Assembly (NCBI RefSeq): GCF_009769385.1
Contig: NZ_ML775961.1
Span: 410,681 to 474,680 of the forward strand
Reading direction: 5' to 3'
Source of the DNA: Saccharothrix deserti
GTDB taxonomy: Bacteria > Actinomycetota > Actinomycetes > Mycobacteriales > Pseudonocardiaceae
Length of the DNA stretch: 64,000 nucleotides
Below, piece after piece: positions 52,829-61,131 of this stretch; the first letter of the stretch is position 1; the number at the start of each line of letters is the position of its first letter. The notes beneath the pieces were generated by a model. That model saw only the letters and a program-made list of their open reading frames with translations, did no database searches and was not told where the DNA came from. Both the position numbers and the translations under genes were made by a program.

Positions 52829-53638
52829 ATGAACTCACGCCGGATCGCAGTGGGCTGCGAGTTCGTCTACCACGCCGAAATACCCACACCCACCGTGTTC
52901 CAGGTCCAACCCCGCGACGAACCACCCGTCACCACGCTCGAAGAACACCACACCACCACCCCCGAAACCCCCACCGGCCACTACACCGACCTCTACGGCA
53001 ACCGCTGCCTCCGACTCGTCCTCCCCGCCGGCCGATCCACCTTCCGCTACCAGGCACTCGTCGACGTACCCGACGCCACCGAAGACGCCGACGAGAACGC
53101 CCCCGAACTACCACCCGCCCAACTCCCCGACGACGTCCTCCTCTACACCCTCCCCAGCCGCTACTGCCTCCCCGACCTCCTCGGCGACGAAGCCTGGTCC
53201 CGCTTCGGCTCCACCCCCACCGGCTACCGCCGCGTCCAGGCCATCTGCGACCACGTCAACAGCCACCTCGAATTCCGCTACGGCAGCACCACCGCCCAAT
53301 CCACCTCCTACGACGTCAACACCAGCGGCTTCGGCGTCTGCCGCGACTTCACCCACCTCGCCATCTCCTTCTGCCGATCCCTCAACATCCCCGCCCGCTA
53401 CGTCTTCGGCTACCTTCCCGACATCGACGTCAACCCCGACCCCATGGACTTCGCCGCCTGGATGGAAGTCTGGCTCGGCGGACGCTGGTGGACCTTCGAC
53501 CCCCGCAACAACCGCCGCCTCACCGGACGCGTCGTCATCGGCCGAGGCCGCGACGCCTCCGACGTGGCCATGGCGACTACATTCGGCGGACCCGTGCTCG
53601 AATCCATGGTCGTGACCGCCCAGGAGGTACCCCGATGA
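52829..53638 (+). CDS. Transglutaminase-family protein, copy 1
   Basis: 269-residue protein with an N-terminal beta-sandwich (about 5-85) and a transglutaminase-like domain (about 140-245). The Cys of the triad lies in TSGFGVCRDFTHLA. Where most relatives have HAW, this one has FAAWMEVWLGGRWWTFDPRNN, a known variant without the usual His, so catalysis is uncertain. The ATG at 52829 has no strong ribosome site. The stop overlaps the next gene (ATGA), giving a coupled pair. Confidence 0.85.
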   Translation: MNSRRIAVGCEFVYHAEIPTPTVFQVQPRDEPPVTTLEEHHTTTPETPTGHYTDLYGNRCLRLVLPAGRSTFRYQALVDVPDATEDADENAPELPPAQLPDDVLLYTLPSRYCLPDLLGDEAWSRFGSTPTGYRRVQAICDHVNSHLEFRYGSTTAQSTSYDVNTSGFGVCRDFTHLAISFCRSLNIPARYVFGYLPDIDVNPDPMDFAAWMEVWLGGRWWTFDPRNNRRLTGRVVIGRGRDASDVAMATTFGGPVLESMVVTAQEVPR

Positions 53639-54519
53639 CGGCCCACGACCCACTCACCACACCACTGCTCGACCACACCGCACTCGACCTCGACACCGCC
53701 CGCCGCATCACCTACCGCATCCGACAGAGCTTCCGCTACGACTACGACAGCCCCGTCGAAGCCCTCCGCCAACGCCTCGTCGTCGTGCCACCCGCCCGAC
53801 ACGGCGACCTGCACCGCCGCACCCACCGCGTCGACGTCACCGGCGCCACCACCCGACGCCGCGTCCGCCGCGACGCCGCCGGCAACACCGTCCTCCGCAT
53901 CCACGCCGACCGCGTCGAACGCACCGTCGAGTTCCACATCACCGCCGTCCTCGAACGCATCCGCGCCCACGGACACCCCCGACTCCCCGCCTCCGCCCTC
54001 GCCGACCCCCGCCTGCTCCGCCCGACCAGGCTCACCGGCGCCGACGACCACGTCCGCGCCCTCGCACACGACCTCGCCGCCGACGGCGCACACGGCCTCG
54101 ACCTCGCCGAACGCATCTGCACCGAAGTCCACTCCGCGATCACCTACGAGGACGGCGCGACCACGGTCTTCACCACGGCCGCCGAAGCACTCGCCGGCGG
54201 ACGCGGCGTCTGCCAGGACACCGCGCACCTGATGCTCGCCCTGTGCCACGTGCTCCGACTGCCCGCCCGCTACGTCTCCGGACACCTCCTCGGCCAGGGC
54301 GGCACACACGCCTGGGTCGAAGTCGTCGTCCCCGAGAACGACGGAGCCGTGGCCGTGCCGTTCGACCCGTGCCACGGCCGGCGCGCGGACAACGGGTACG
54401 TCACCGTCGCCACCGGCCGCGACTACGCCGACGTGGCACCGACCTCCGGCACCTACATCGGCGCACCCGGCGGGCGACTCAGCGCGACCCGCCAGGTCGG
54501 CGTGATCGCCGCCGCCTGA
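53635..54519 (+). CDS. Transglutaminase-family protein, copy 2
   Basis: 294-residue protein: N-terminal domain (about 20-160) and transglutaminase domain with a full triad, Cys in GGRGVCQDTAHLM, His in GGTHAWVEVVVP and Asp in VPFDPCHG. It therefore looks catalytically competent, unlike copy 1. Pairs of such proteins are often found in actinomycetes, sometimes with peptide or alpha-E/circularly permuted ATP-grasp partners, which are not seen here. Role unknown, possibly protease-like. Coupled to copy 1 by ATGA. Confidence 0.88.
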   Translation: MTAHDPLTTPLLDHTALDLDTARRITYRIRQSFRYDYDSPVEALRQRLVVVPPARHGDLHRRTHRVDVTGATTRRRVRRDAAGNTVLRIHADRVERTVEFHITAVLERIRAHGHPRLPASALADPRLLRPTRLTGADDHVRALAHDLAADGAHGLDLAERICTEVHSAITYEDGATTVFTTAAEALAGGRGVCQDTAHLMLALCHVLRLPARYVSGHLLGQGGTHAWVEVVVPENDGAVAVPFDPCHGRRADNGYVTVATGRDYADVAPTSGTYIGAPGGRLSATRQVGVIAAA

Positions 54520-54574
54520 GCCGTCCTTGCTGCTTTTGTATTGCGTCTGGGGCTGTACCACCCGGTGTGGTTAA

Positions 54575-54600
54575 TTTTGGTCAACACTGAAGTTATCGAG
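54575..54600 (+). repeat. 26-bp element, copy B
   Basis: TTTTGGTCAACAC then TGAAGTTATCGAG, about 55 bp after the transglutaminase stop and 87 bp before the P450 ATG. Matches copy C at 23 of 26 positions. Immediately after it a 4-codon ORF (ATG ACA AAG CTT TGA) begins. Confidence 0.65.
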
Positions 54601-54686
54601 ATGACAAAGCTTTGACGATCGCTCGACTACGCCATTCCGTTGGCGGACGTGGTGTCCCGCCGTCGCGGCGGGAAAGACTGGCGGTC

Positions 54687-55904
54687 ATGACCGAATCAGT
54701 CGTTGCCCTCAAGTCCTACGACCTGTTCACCCCCGAGGCGATGGCGGATCCGATGCCGCTGCTGCACCGGATCCGCGCCGAGAGCCCGGTCAGCGTGATC
54801 CCCCAGCTCGACGCGTACCTGCTCACCCGGCACGCGGACGTCGTCGCGGCGCTCAAGGACCGCCGCCTCTCCCCCGCCAACATGACGCAGGCCCTGTCCA
54901 CGTTCAGCCAGGCCGAACAGGACGAGCTGATCCCGCTGCGCCAGTCCATGGAGTTGTGGATGGGGCACACCACCGAGGCCGGCCACGTGCGGTTCCAGCA
55001 GCTGCTCAAGCGCTACTTCACCCCCGCCACGGTCAACGGCTTACGCCCCAGGGTCCGCGAGCTGACCAACGAACTGCTCGACGCGGTCGCCGACCAGGGG
55101 CGGATGGACGTCGTCACCGACCTGGCCTACCCGTTGCCCGCCAACGTGATCGCCGAGATGCTGGGCATGCCGACCGACGAGCGCGAGCAGCTGCAGGCGT
55201 GGTCGCGGGACATCCTGGCGATCTTCGTGCTCTCCGACGTCGACCAGCTGCGCCGGTCCCAGCACAGCGTGCTGGAGATGCAGGACTACGTGCGCGGTCT
55301 GGTCCGCCAACGCCGCGCCGAGCCGCGCGAGGACCTGATCAGCATGTTCGTCGCCGCCGAGCGCGAGGGCCTGGTCAACGAGGACGAGATCGTGGCCAAC
55401 TGCGTGCTGCTGCTGTTCGCGGGCCACGAGACGACCGCCGGGCTCATCGCCAACGGACTCGCGCTGCTGTTCCAGAACCCCGACGAGCTGGCCCGACTCA
55501 AGGCCGACCCGGAGCTGACGCCGTCCGCGGTGGAGGAGATGCTGCGCTGCGACGGGCCGGCGGCCCTGATCGTCCGGGAGAGCACCGCGCCGTTCGAGCT
55601 GGGCGGCCTCGACCTGCCCGCCGGCAAGCGGTTCTACCTGGCGATGATGGCGGGCAACCGCGACCCCGAGGTGTTCACCGACCCGGACCGCTTCGACATC
55701 ACCCGCAGGCCCAACCGGCACACCGCGTTCGGCCTGGGGTCGTTCTACTGCCTCGGCGCCGCCCTGGCCCGCACCGAAGCCGACGAGTGCTTCCGCATCC
55801 TGCTCGACCGCCTGCCCGACATCCGCCCCGCCTACGACGTCCTCGACCGCTCCCCCGTCCCGCCGCTCGCGCACCGGCTGCACTCGCTCCACGTGGAGTT
55901 CTGA
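54687..55904 (+). CDS. Cytochrome P450
   Basis: 405-residue soluble P450 of the CYP107/105-like actinomycete type. I-helix AGHETT (LLLFAGHETTAGLI), ExxR in VEEMLRC, and heme-Cys loop FGLGSFYCLGAALAR are present; conserved PERF-like DPDRFDITR also. The ATG 54687 is selected; upstream in-frame codons contain no P450 sequence. It needs a ferredoxin and reductase from elsewhere. The substrate is unknown. The 26-bp element copy B lies upstream and likely contains or adjoins its promoter. Confidence 0.93.
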   Translation: MTESVVALKSYDLFTPEAMADPMPLLHRIRAESPVSVIPQLDAYLLTRHADVVAALKDRRLSPANMTQALSTFSQAEQDELIPLRQSMELWMGHTTEAGHVRFQQLLKRYFTPATVNGLRPRVRELTNELLDAVADQGRMDVVTDLAYPLPANVIAEMLGMPTDEREQLQAWSRDILAIFVLSDVDQLRRSQHSVLEMQDYVRGLVRQRRAEPREDLISMFVAAEREGLVNEDEIVANCVLLLFAGHETTAGLIANGLALLFQNPDELARLKADPELTPSAVEEMLRCDGPAALIVRESTAPFELGGLDLPAGKRFYLAMMAGNRDPEVFTDPDRFDITRRPNRHTAFGLGSFYCLGAALARTEADECFRILLDRLPDIRPAYDVLDRSPVPPLAHRLHSLHVEF

Positions 55905-55934
55905 GGTCGGCCGCCGTTCGCGCACGATGTGCGC

Positions 55935-56176
55935 GTGAATGGAACCGCATGGGACGTCATCCTGCGCGACGACGACATCACCACGCCCGATGTCATCGCG
56001 TATGCGCTGGTACGCGTGCTCGGGATGACCCCGGCCGACGCGCTCGCAGTCACCTGCGCAGCCACCACCACGGTTCGGCGTGGGTGGCGGCGTTCAGCGA
56101 GGCACAACACGCGGACGACGTCCTGAACGGGCTGCTCTACTACGGCCTGAACTGCGAGGTGGTGACCCGTGTTTGA
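55935..56176 (+). pseudogene. ClpS-like adaptor gene, frameshifted
   Basis: The N-terminal part reads WDVILRDDDITTPDVIAYALV (start GTG 55935 or 55929), the hallmark of ClpS. The rest, HGSAWVAAFSEAQHADDVLN and GLLYYGLNCEV, lies in the -1 frame. The shift falls near 56055-56070, within repeated CAC/ACC triplets. The C-terminal frame ends at TGA 56174, overlapping the next start, which supports it as the true end. Either a 1-base loss, a sequence error or a frameshifting site. ClpS delivers N-degron substrates to ClpAP/ClpCP. Confidence 0.65.
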
Positions 56177-56651
56177 GGGCGCCCGCGTGGAACGGGACGG
56201 GGACGCCCTGGTGGTGCGCCTGGACGCGCCGGCACGGGCGTTGCTCCGCGAACTCGCCGACCGACTCCACCCGCTGCTGACCGGCGGCGAGCCGGTGCCC
56301 CGTCGCGGCCTGGTCGAACGGCGGCAGTACCGCAAGCCCGAGGCCGTGCGCACGGACCTGCCGCCGTCGGGGTCGCGGTGGCACGCCGACGTGCTGGACG
56401 CCGTGCGGCGGTTGGCGCGCGACCTGGCGACCGAGGACGACGTGCGCCTGGACGACCCCGGCCTGCAGAGGTGGCTGTGCGCGCTCAGCCACCTGAAGCC
56501 CCTGGTCGTCCCCAAGCTCGGCGTGCGCGTGCACGACGATTGGTGGCGCAGGTCCAACCACGTCGCGGCCACCCTGTGCGGCTACCAGAACCTGCTGCTC
56601 TCGGCGGCGGAACCCGAGTTGTACGGGATGGTGGCCCGGGCGAGTTGTTGA
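56169..56651 (+). CDS. DUF2017-family protein
   Basis: 160-residue protein resembling the DUF2017 family, which in actinobacteria is encoded directly after clpS (as in Rv1331-Rv1332). Helical throughout: ALLRELADRLHPLLTGGEP, DVLDAVRRLARDLATEDDV and RWLCALSHLKPLVVP. No catalytic motif is known. The GTG overlaps the ClpS-like end by 8 bp. Because the usual clpS-DUF2017 pair is next to housekeeping genes, this one may be a second, accessory copy. Confidence 0.7.
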   Translation: MFEGARVERDGDALVVRLDAPARALLRELADRLHPLLTGGEPVPRRGLVERRQYRKPEAVRTDLPPSGSRWHADVLDAVRRLARDLATEDDVRLDDPGLQRWLCALSHLKPLVVPKLGVRVHDDWWRRSNHVAATLCGYQNLLLSAAEPELYGMVARASC

Positions 56652-56673
56652 CCGTCTGCTGCGCGAGGGCTTT

Positions 56674-56699
56674 TTTTAGTCAACACTGAAGCTATAGAG
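56674..56699 (+). repeat. 26-bp element, copy C
   Basis: TTTTAGTCAACAC then TGAAGCTATAGAG, 23 bp after the DUF2017 stop and 29 bp before the kinase ATG at 56728. The downstream GATCGCT (56713) is also shared with copy B (54616). Confidence 0.65.
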
Positions 56700-56727
56700 G
56701 CGAGCGTGAGTCGATCGCTTCCGCACA

Positions 56728-57582
56728 ATGGGCGGCATGGGGAAGCCGAAGGTGTTCGTCGCCGGGCCGGTGTCGTGGAATCGGCTGGTGCTCTTGGACC
56801 GGCTGCCGGAGGCACGCCCGCACACCGTGTTCGCCTCCGGCCACCGGATGGCGGTCGGAGGCACGTCGGCGGGCAAGGCGCTGAACCTCGCCTCGCTCGG
56901 CGCGGACGTCACGCTGCGGACCGTCGTGGGTGACGACGACGCCGGGCGGGCCGTGCTCGACGTGCTCGAACGCGCCGGGGTGGAGGTGATCGCCGAGGTG
57001 GCGGACGGCGCCACCGAGCAGCACCTCAACCTGATGGACCCGAACGGTGGGCGGGTGTCGATCTACCTCGAACTGCCGCGACTCCCCCATCCCCGGCACG
57101 ACGAACGCGCACTGGCGGCGTTGACGGAGGCCGACGTCGCGGTGATCGACCTGGCCGACCACGCCCGTCCCCTACTCGCCGCCGCCCGCGAGGCCGGGGT
57201 GCCGGTGTGGTGCGACCTGCACGACTACGACGGCGTCGCGGACTTCCACCGCGACTTCCTCGACGCGGCCGACCACGTGTTCCTCAACGACGACGGATTC
57301 AGGGACCGCGACGCACTGTTGGTGTTCCTGAAGTCGCTCGACAAGCGGGCGGTGGCCACGCTCGGGGCCGACGGCGCGATGGCCGTGGCCGACGGCGCCG
57401 TCCACCGCGTCCCCGCCGTGCCGGTGGAGGAGATCGTGGATACCAACGGCGCCGGTGACGCGTTCTTCTCGGGCTTCCTGCTCGCCCACCTGGCCGGCGC
57501 GGACGTGCCCACAGCGATGACCGCCGCCGCCGAACAGGCCGCCCGCTGCCTGGCGTCACCGGGTTTGGCGCCCGGCATGTGA
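56728..57582 (+). CDS. PfkB-family carbohydrate kinase
   Basis: 284-residue sugar or nucleoside kinase of the ribokinase fold. The N-terminal SGHRMAVGGTSAGKALNLASLGA is the substrate-binding signature; the C-terminal PfkB signature DTNGAGDAFFSGFLLAH supplies the catalytic Asp and anion hole. The substrate is not identifiable. ATG 56728 and 56737 are both possible. The 26-bp element copy C is directly upstream. It ends 12 bases before an eroded non-coding stretch. Confidence 0.9.
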   Translation: MGGMGKPKVFVAGPVSWNRLVLLDRLPEARPHTVFASGHRMAVGGTSAGKALNLASLGADVTLRTVVGDDDAGRAVLDVLERAGVEVIAEVADGATEQHLNLMDPNGGRVSIYLELPRLPHPRHDERALAALTEADVAVIDLADHARPLLAAAREAGVPVWCDLHDYDGVADFHRDFLDAADHVFLNDDGFRDRDALLVFLKSLDKRAVATLGADGAMAVADGAVHRVPAVPVEEIVDTNGAGDAFFSGFLLAHLAGADVPTAMTAAAEQAARCLASPGLAPGM

Positions 57583-58169
57583 GTGCCTAGCTCATGCTGG
57601 ACGCATCGGCCCGGCCGTCGCCGCGCACGTTCGTGCCGGTCCTGCGCAAGATCGAGGGCTTCGTGCAGCACAGGCGCACCGCCCTCCCCCTACCCCGCTC
57701 CCGCCGAACAGGCCGAGTCGCTGGTGCAGCACTCCCCTGTTCACGGTGGACGGCAGGCAGTCCGCTACGGCGGCGCCGGCGCTGCTGCTGACGAGGGCCT
57801 CACGGTCGTCGCCCGGCCCGCCGAGGTCGGCATCGTGCTCGCCCGACCACCCCGGCGGCCGTCTACCTGCTCCCCTAGGCCGCCTTCGGTCTTGGGGGTC
57901 GAGCCCTGCGGATCGTGCACCCTCGCGGGTTCGAGCCGTCGGGCCGAGCGCCGCGCCGCCTCCTTCTTTCCCGGCAACGCCGGAGCCGCCGGGATAGTTT
58001 CCGCAGATCTTCCATTGACGTTCGCTTCGCCCGATCAGGTGATCCTGGGCTGTCGCGGGAGATCTGCGGTCGCGGTCGGATGTGGAGCGCTTCCGCCTCC
58101 AGGATAGACCTGCGACCGGCTTTGTCGATCTTACGGCGGCGGGACACGGCGATGTCGTACGGTGTCCGG
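57583..58169. other. 587-bp eroded stretch without an intact gene
   Basis: Codon-like sequence in shifting frames on the + strand (for example MLDASARPSPRTFVPVLRKIEG from ATG 57594, later GLTVVARPAEVGIVLARP, then PAAVYLLP and a stop near 57880). It suggests a decayed gene whose family I cannot name. The remainder to 58169 is AT-richer and must hold the promoter of the LuxR-type gene, TACGGT at 58158-58163. Confidence 0.4.
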
Positions 58170-60470
58170 ATGACCGAGCGGGCATCGGGACACGGTGGGG
58201 TGCCGCGGGCGCTGAGCACGTTCGTCGGCCGCAAGGAACTGCTCGCCGAACTGCGACGGCGGATAGGCGCCGCGCCGCTGATCACGCTGACCGGCGTCGG
58301 CGGTGGCGGCAAGACGCGGTTGGCGCTGGAGCTGGCCGCGCAGGTGCACCGCGCCTACGACGACGGCGTGCGCGTGGTCGAGCTGGCGTCCGCGCGCGGC
58401 GGCGACCCGGAGTTGTTGGCGCAGGTCGTGTCGAGCGCGGTGGGCGTGCCCGACCAGGCCACCACGACACCGTTGGAGACGCTGGTCGACTACCTCCGGC
58501 CGCGGCAGGTGCTGCTGGTGCTGGACAACTGCGAGCACCTGGTCGAGCCGGTCGCGCACCTGGTGCGCGCGGTGCTCGGCGCGGCGCCCGGTGTGCGGGT
58601 CCTGGCCACCAGCCGGGCCCGGCTGCGGGTGCCCGGCGAGGTGCTGGTCATGGTGCCGCCGCTGGACGTGCCCGCCGAGGACGCGCCGCTGGACCTGGAC
58701 TACGAGTCCGTCGCGCTGCTGGTCGACCGGGCCGAGGCGAGCGTGCCCGGCTGGCGGGTGACGCCGGAGAACTGGCCGGACGTGGTGCGGGTGCTGCGCC
58801 GGGTCTCGGGTATCCCGCTGGCCATCGAGCAGGCCGTGGTGCGGATGCGGTCGATGCCGGTGTCGCTGCTGGCCGACCGGCTGGACGACGTGATGCGCGT
58901 GCTCACCGCCAACGACACCACCGCGGTCGAGCACCACCAGACCATGGCCGCGCTCATCGACTGGAGCCACGCCCATTGCACGCCCGCCGAACGGCTGCTG
59001 TGGGCGCGGCTGTCGGTGTTCGAGGGCGGGTTCAGCCTGCCCGCGGCGGAGGCCGTGTGCGCGGGTGACGGCCTGGCCGCGGACGAGGTCGCCGACGCGC
59101 TGGCCGGGCTGCTGGACAAGTCGATCGCGCTGCCTGCAGCCGACCGCAGTCGCTACCACCTGCTGGAACCGTTGCGGCAGTACGGCGCGGCGAGGCTGCG
59201 GTCCGCCGGTGAGGTGCGTGACCTCCGGCTGCGGCACCAGGAGTACTTCCGCCGCGAGGCGGCGCGGCTGGCCGAGTCGTTCGTCGGGCGCAACGAGGCC
59301 GCGTTGCTGGCGGCGGTCGACGCGGACATCGCCAACCACCGGGTGGTGCTGGCCGACCTGATCGGCAACCCGGACACCGCGCACGCGGGTCTCCAGATGA
59401 GCGTCGACCTCGCCCGCACCCGCTGGTACACCTACGCGGGCCGATTACCCGAGGAACGGCTGTGGCTGGGACGCGCGCTGGCCGTCGTGCCGGAGACCGC
59501 GGACCCGCTGCGGGCGAGCGCGATCGCCCTCGACGCGTGGATCGCGTTGTGCCTCGGGGTGGAACGCGAGCTGGTCGCAAGGCGGGTGGACGAGGCCGAC
59601 GCCCTGGCCCGTGAGGTGGGCGGGCCGTTGCCCGCGGTGACGTTCGTGCGCGGCGCGTACGCCGTGCTGGCGTTGGGCGCGGTCGAGGGTGTCGAGTTGT
59701 TGCGGCAGGCGCACGAGGAGTTCGGGGCGCTCGGACCGGATTTCGCGGTGGACCACCACCTCGCGCACATCCTGCTCACCGTGTCGCTCGTGCTGCTCGG
59801 CACCCGTGAGCAGGCCGAACAGGCGGCGGAGGATTTCTTCGCGACGTGCGAACGGCTGGGCGCGCAGTGGGGGCTGAGCTGGGCGCACTGGTGCAGCGGT
59901 GTGGTGGAGACCCGGTGGGGTGACCCGGAGCGCGCGCTCGGCGTGCTGTTGGAGGGTCTGCGGGTGCAGCGGGCGATCCACGACAAGTGGGGTCCGGTGT
60001 GGACGATCGAGGCGTTGGGGTGGGCGTACGCGCGGGTCGGCGACGGCTATTCCGCCGCCCGGATGCTGGGGCTGGCGAACGGGCTGCACCGGGTGACCGG
60101 GGTGCGGGTGGACGGCCTGGTGCCGTTCGCGTGGGTCGCCGCGCAGGCCATCGCGCGGGCCAGGGCGGTGCTCGGCGACGACGAGTACGCGCGGGCGTAC
60201 TCGGTTCGGGCGGAGTCGGTGGACCAGGCGCTGACCGTCGTGCTCGACGAGGTGGCTCCGCCGGAGCCCGACCGCCGTCCGGGCGGGCTGACCCCGGCGG
60301 AGTGGAACGTGGCCCGGCTGGTGGGTGACGGCCTGTCCAACCCGGAGGTCGCCACCAGGCTGGTGATCTCCCCCGCGACCGTGCACACCCACCTGACCCG
60401 GATCTACCGCAAACTCGACATCGCCAACCGGCATCAGCTGATCACCCTCCTGGCGAGCATGGCCGACTAG
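58170..60470 (+). CDS. AAA/NB-ARC-type ATPase with LuxR HTH (LAL-like regulator)
   Basis: 766-residue regulator. An NB-ARC-like P-loop ATPase covers about residues 15-300: Walker A GVGGGGKTRLALE near residue 42, Walker B VLLVLDNCEHL. It is followed by winged-helix and TPR-like repeats (about 310-680) and a C-terminal LuxR HTH (about 700-765: LTPAEWNVARLVGDGLSNPEVA). Such proteins switch on accessory pathways. ATG 58170 has TACGGT 6 bases upstream (leaderless); ATG 58152 is the alternative. No clear target; the P450 genes are candidates. Confidence 0.88.
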   Translation: MTERASGHGGVPRALSTFVGRKELLAELRRRIGAAPLITLTGVGGGGKTRLALELAAQVHRAYDDGVRVVELASARGGDPELLAQVVSSAVGVPDQATTTPLETLVDYLRPRQVLLVLDNCEHLVEPVAHLVRAVLGAAPGVRVLATSRARLRVPGEVLVMVPPLDVPAEDAPLDLDYESVALLVDRAEASVPGWRVTPENWPDVVRVLRRVSGIPLAIEQAVVRMRSMPVSLLADRLDDVMRVLTANDTTAVEHHQTMAALIDWSHAHCTPAERLLWARLSVFEGGFSLPAAEAVCAGDGLAADEVADALAGLLDKSIALPAADRSRYHLLEPLRQYGAARLRSAGEVRDLRLRHQEYFRREAARLAESFVGRNEAALLAAVDADIANHRVVLADLIGNPDTAHAGLQMSVDLARTRWYTYAGRLPEERLWLGRALAVVPETADPLRASAIALDAWIALCLGVERELVARRVDEADALAREVGGPLPAVTFVRGAYAVLALGAVEGVELLRQAHEEFGALGPDFAVDHHLAHILLTVSLVLLGTREQAEQAAEDFFATCERLGAQWGLSWAHWCSGVVETRWGDPERALGVLLEGLRVQRAIHDKWGPVWTIEALGWAYARVGDGYSAARMLGLANGLHRVTGVRVDGLVPFAWVAAQAIARARAVLGDDEYARAYSVRAESVDQALTVVLDEVAPPEPDRRPGGLTPAEWNVARLVGDGLSNPEVATRLVISPATVHTHLTRIYRKLDIANRHQLITLLASMAD

Positions 60471-60480
60471 GTGTTGCGGG

Positions 60481-61131
60481 TCACGACGTCCGGCGGCCGG
60501 GCGGTTCGGTGGGACCGCCCGGCCGGCCGCGGTGTCGGGACCAGTCGGGCGCGAGGATCGACATCACGGTGGCGTCCACGCGTTCGCCGTCCCACAGCAG
60601 CGCGTCGCGCAGCACACCTTCGGCGACGAAGCCCACCTTCTCGTAGACGCGGCGGGCACGGGGGTTGAAGGCGTACACCTCCAGCGAGATGCGGTGCAGG
60701 CCCAGCTTCTCGAAGCCGTATCCGACGATCAGCCGCACCGCCTCCGTTCCCAGGCCGCGTCCGAAGGTGCCGGGCACGAAGGCGATCCGGAAGCCGCAGC
60801 TCTCGTTGCCCGCGTCCCAGTCGTTGAGCACCGCCTCCCCCACGACGTTCCCCGTCGCCTGCTCGACCACGGCGAGGTCCAACCGGTCGTCCTGATCACC
60901 GCGCGTGTCGTACCACGCCCGGAGTCGCGCCTCGTCGACCCCGCCGTGGCTGCCGGTCAGCCGGGTCACCTCCGCGTCGTCGAACATGGGCATGAGCGCG
61001 GGCAGGTCGTCCACCGTGACCGGCCGGAGCAGGACCAGTTCCCCGCTCAGCGTGGGTTTGAAGCCGAAGTCGGGCGTCGGAGCGGTTCGGTCGTGATCAG
61101 CCATGGCGGCAGTGTGCCAGCCCGCGATCAC
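60481..61131 (-). CDS. GNAT-family N-acetyltransferase (RimJ/RimL-like)
   Basis: 216-residue GNAT. The RimJ/L-type fold starts at about residue 30 (LSGELVLLRPVTVDD); the acetyl-CoA loop FGRGLGTEAVRLIV and the closing RRVYEKVGFVAEGVLRDALLW are typical. GTG 61131 gives a 4-base overlap with the P450 stop; ATG 61104 is an alternative without ribosome site. Coupling suggests the P450 product or its pathway may be acetylated, but this is inference. A stem-loop lies at its 3' end. Confidence 0.85.
   Translation of the reverse strand: MIAGWHTAAMADHDRTAPTPDFGFKPTLSGELVLLRPVTVDDLPALMPMFDDAEVTRLTGSHGGVDEARLRAWYDTRGDQDDRLDLAVVEQATGNVVGEAVLNDWDAGNESCGFRIAFVPGTFGRGLGTEAVRLIVGYGFEKLGLHRISLEVYAFNPRARRVYEKVGFVAEGVLRDALLWDGERVDATVMSILAPDWSRHRGRPGGPTEPPGRRTS
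60495..60524. terminator. Stem-loop between convergent luxR-type and GNAT genes
   Basis: GGCCGGGCGGT / ACCGCCCGGCC, 11-bp perfect stem with an 8-base loop, inside the last codons of the GNAT gene and 25 bp after the luxR-type stop. It can terminate the + transcript. Confidence 0.6.

Noticed and set aside
56055..56070. Programmed -1 frameshift in the ClpS-like gene
   Set aside because: No X XXY YYZ slippery heptamer is present; a single-base loss or sequence error is simpler.
57583..58107. 174-codon ORF after the PfkB kinase
   Set aside because: Composition is erratic (SRPR, PRPP runs), frames with recognisable stretches differ, and no start signal exists; treated as eroded DNA.
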